Positions 63,301 through 64,000 of a stretch of 64,000 nt of DNA are shown here, one piece after another. The notes under the pieces were generated by a model. It was not told the origin of the DNA, did no database searches, and worked only from the letters and a program-made list of their open reading frames with translations. The stretch covers positions 2,383,501 through 2,447,500 of the forward strand of contig NC_017542.1 of NCBI RefSeq assembly GCF_000237325.1, in the 5' to 3' direction. The DNA comes from Paenibacillus polymyxa M1 (GTDB lineage Bacteria; Bacillota; Bacilli; Paenibacillales; Paenibacillaceae). Within the stretch, counting starts at the first letter, position 1; the number at the start of each line of letters is the position of its first letter. The translations under genes were made by a program, and so were the position numbers.

Positions 63301-64000
63301 TTCCACAGGGATTCCGGATCAGATGAAAGAAATAAATACAGGCGATATTCAATTGTCCTTAAATGATTTCTTCTCCAGTCCTGATAACGATGTTTTAACC
63401 TACGATGTTCATAGCGTTTCTGAGCCGACTGTTGTGACTGCTGCCGTTTATGGGGATATGCTTACTCTTACACCATTAATGATCGGAAGCACATTAGTAT
63501 CGATCAAAGCAACAGATGGCCGTGGAGGGGAAGTAATCGAAACTTTCAAAACCACCGTCACAGCTGGACCTCCACAGAATCAAAATCCAGTAGAAACTAA
63601 ACCTGCCGACCAGTCGCTTACTGTAGGTGATGCGGTTTACTCACTCGATTTAGATTCCGTTTTTACAGATCCTGATGGAGATACGTTGACCTTTAAGGCA
63701 ACCTCTTTCGTTCCGTCTGTTGCTTCGGCGGAAATCACTGGAGACCAATTGAAAATTCAGGCACTAAGTGCAGGGACGACAAGCATAGAAATCAAGGCTA
63801 CGGATGGTCGCGGAGGGGAAACTTCAACTACCTTCCAGGTCAATGTCCAGTCATCCGGTTCGTCTAATCCATCTTCAAATCAACGCCCTCAAGTAGAAGC
63901 TGCCATTTATGAACAAGTGTTGACTGCAGGAGTTACCAATGCAAGAAGCTACGACCTATCCCAATTGTTCAGTGATGCTGACGGGGATGCCCTGACGTTT
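60332..64000 (+). CDS. Second SLH-anchored repeat protein, 3' end outside window
   Basis: At least 1223 codons, open to the last base. The signal peptide (MSSKPNKWLITLALAALVAP then TALQTIASAAS) is followed by three SLH domains (FKDINNITSEQKTSILQAIE, SFSDVDAKSWSSPYIEAVHR, WNRVSPWARPYVNTALQSGS), a Ser-rich beta region (about 210-520) and a series of Ig/cadherin-like repeats of two alternating kinds. The start at 60332 has AGAGGG 6 bases upstream; the in-frame ATG at 60305 overlaps the upstream stop and could be used by coupling. It is a tandem paralogue of the preceding gene but its repeats are much more diverged. Confidence 0.85.
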   Translation, partial: MSSKPNKWLITLALAALVAPTALQTIASAASDASNGVALASLPFKDINNITSEQKTSILQAIEAGLLHGDPSGSYRPTDLLTRQEMAVLLTQALQLSISKVSSSSFSDVDAKSWSSPYIEAVHRAGLMNGDDGSKFRPKAVVTREEAAVLLMRAAGLPITADATESAKLTDWNRVSPWARPYVNTALQSGSMKTVQSGFKPKSSVQRQDIAQYMMSTFFPKDHVVQLQKVEDGKAWINGIEYKLSDSVKGILQTSNQEILKGADIQFVASQRTIESITKLVIHASGQAPIGQASEFSGNLVLDGHNSSIDGDLSIDGDYISVMNLNVKNSFTVTSSLAHDFYASKFTVQGKTYIQGGDQNTVLFDTSGLQDVEVSKQDVHVVIQGSSTVDQMTLTSNATLENDSSSSIQQLNVLTGAQQVELQGTIQQLSVNSDQPVALTGQASINTLVVSSSSSVSLEVAGTISNLQVNNSEANIIVSSSSQVTNTSFAPGVSSSTVSGVTTTSSSSSSGSSRSTVVTNTAPKLVTKYDDQAVTVGDSELQIDLLGHFTDEEQSELKYTAVSSSTKISTVRVEGTKLFIKAVGKGTATITIAADDQSGKKAGTNFKVRVNESPVSLGIPDQSEQLGSGDVILSLGSFFTDSENDLMTYEVAIDDPSIATFTLMGDQLVLTPAVVGHAQVTVKASDGRGGSANQSFQLVVSAGPNQNPVVNQKPGNQTLTVGDADYILDLSPVFLDSNSNPLTISAESSDPSIATVSVNGNQTTVHAVSSGTASIQLKAANGLGGEVKTNFDITVNDITVNEPPASMGIPDQTKQINSGDIQLSLNDFFTDHEKDSLSYSIDISDSSVATAVLNGDTLSITPLKIGSTSVSVKASDGHGGSTSRSFQMEVTAVPNQNPVIDQQPGNQTLILGNSDYTLDLSSVFHDPDGDSVDVSAESSDSLVAAISVNGNIATVHAVSPGTATITLKAEDGRGGEVATNFDVSVNESPISTGIPDQMKEINTGDIQLSLNDFFSSPDNDVLTYDVHSVSEPTVVTAAVYGDMLTLTPLMIGSTLVSIKATDGRGGEVIETFKTTVTAGPPQNQNPVETKPADQSLTVGDAVYSLDLDSVFTDPDGDTLTFKATSFVPSVASAEITGDQLKIQALSAGTTSIEIKATDGRGGETSTTFQVNVQSSGSSNPSSNQRPQVEAAIYEQVLTAGVTNARSYDLSQLFSDADGDALTF
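62162..64000 (+). repeat. Alternating A/B Ig-like super-repeat in the second SLH protein
   Basis: Type A units begin N-E-(S/P)-P...GIPDQ at 62162, 62732 and 63287; type B units begin NQNPV near 62443, 63014 and 63578. The A-B pair recurs every 555-571 bases. Conservation is at protein level, and DNA identity is clearly lower than in the first SLH gene. Confidence 0.75.

Overview
The window looks like chromosomal DNA of a Paenibacillus, most likely near the P. polymyxa group. This is inferred from moderate GC, strong AGGAGG-type ribosome binding sites, TTG starts, SLH-domain surface proteins, intracellular glycan-lyase genes and Bacillus-like sulfur and zinc regulons. No rRNA, tRNA or CRISPR array was seen.

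Layout. 1-9.6 kb: the end of a DUF421 membrane protein, then a sulfur-scavenging locus laid out like the B. subtilis ytmI/ytnJ (and yxe) operons: redoxin, FMN monooxygenase, FMN reductase, LysR regulator, tcyKLMN-type amino-acid ABC transporter, a second luciferase-like monooxygenase and an M20 amidohydrolase. 9.7-10.7 kb: a secreted metzincin-like protease. 10.76-13.81 kb: an ISL3-family element whose 23-bp inverted repeats enclose not only the transposase but also an MFS exporter and an ArsR regulator. 14-20.9 kb: an ArsR-type regulator and a complete five-gene oligopeptide ABC transporter. 21-27.4 kb: a CDF metal exporter, then a three-gene cytosolic glycan-degradation cluster (heparinase II/III-like, an unassigned 636-aa protein, GH88). 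27.8-36.8 kb: an RDD protein, a decayed siderophore-binding-protein remnant, a DinG/XPD-type helicase, mccA-mccB reverse transsulfuration genes and a 918-aa alpha/beta hydrolase.

37.8-52.2 kb is the most remarkable part. It is a seven-gene operon holding a 1129-aa tubulin/FtsZ-superfamily GTPase, a 788-aa protein that reads as its degenerate paralogue without the GTP loop, two membrane-anchored vWA proteins, a beta-rich protein, a zinc-ribbon TRAFAC GTPase and a 1009-aa single-pass membrane protein. A divergent pair (zinc-ribbon membrane protein and a 50-aa membrane peptide) faces it. The parts suggest a membrane-spanning machine driven by two GTPases, with its vWA domains outside the cell membrane.

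52.3-56.2 kb: a MarR/MFS efflux pair with a palindromic operator, a hypothetical gene, and zinc-independent ribosomal proteins L33 and L31 behind a candidate Zur box, separated by a decayed gene. 56.5-64 kb: two tandem SLH surface proteins built of cadherin/Ig-like repeats. The first has near-identical 297-bp tandem repeats and a lamin-tail-like end; the second runs off the window.
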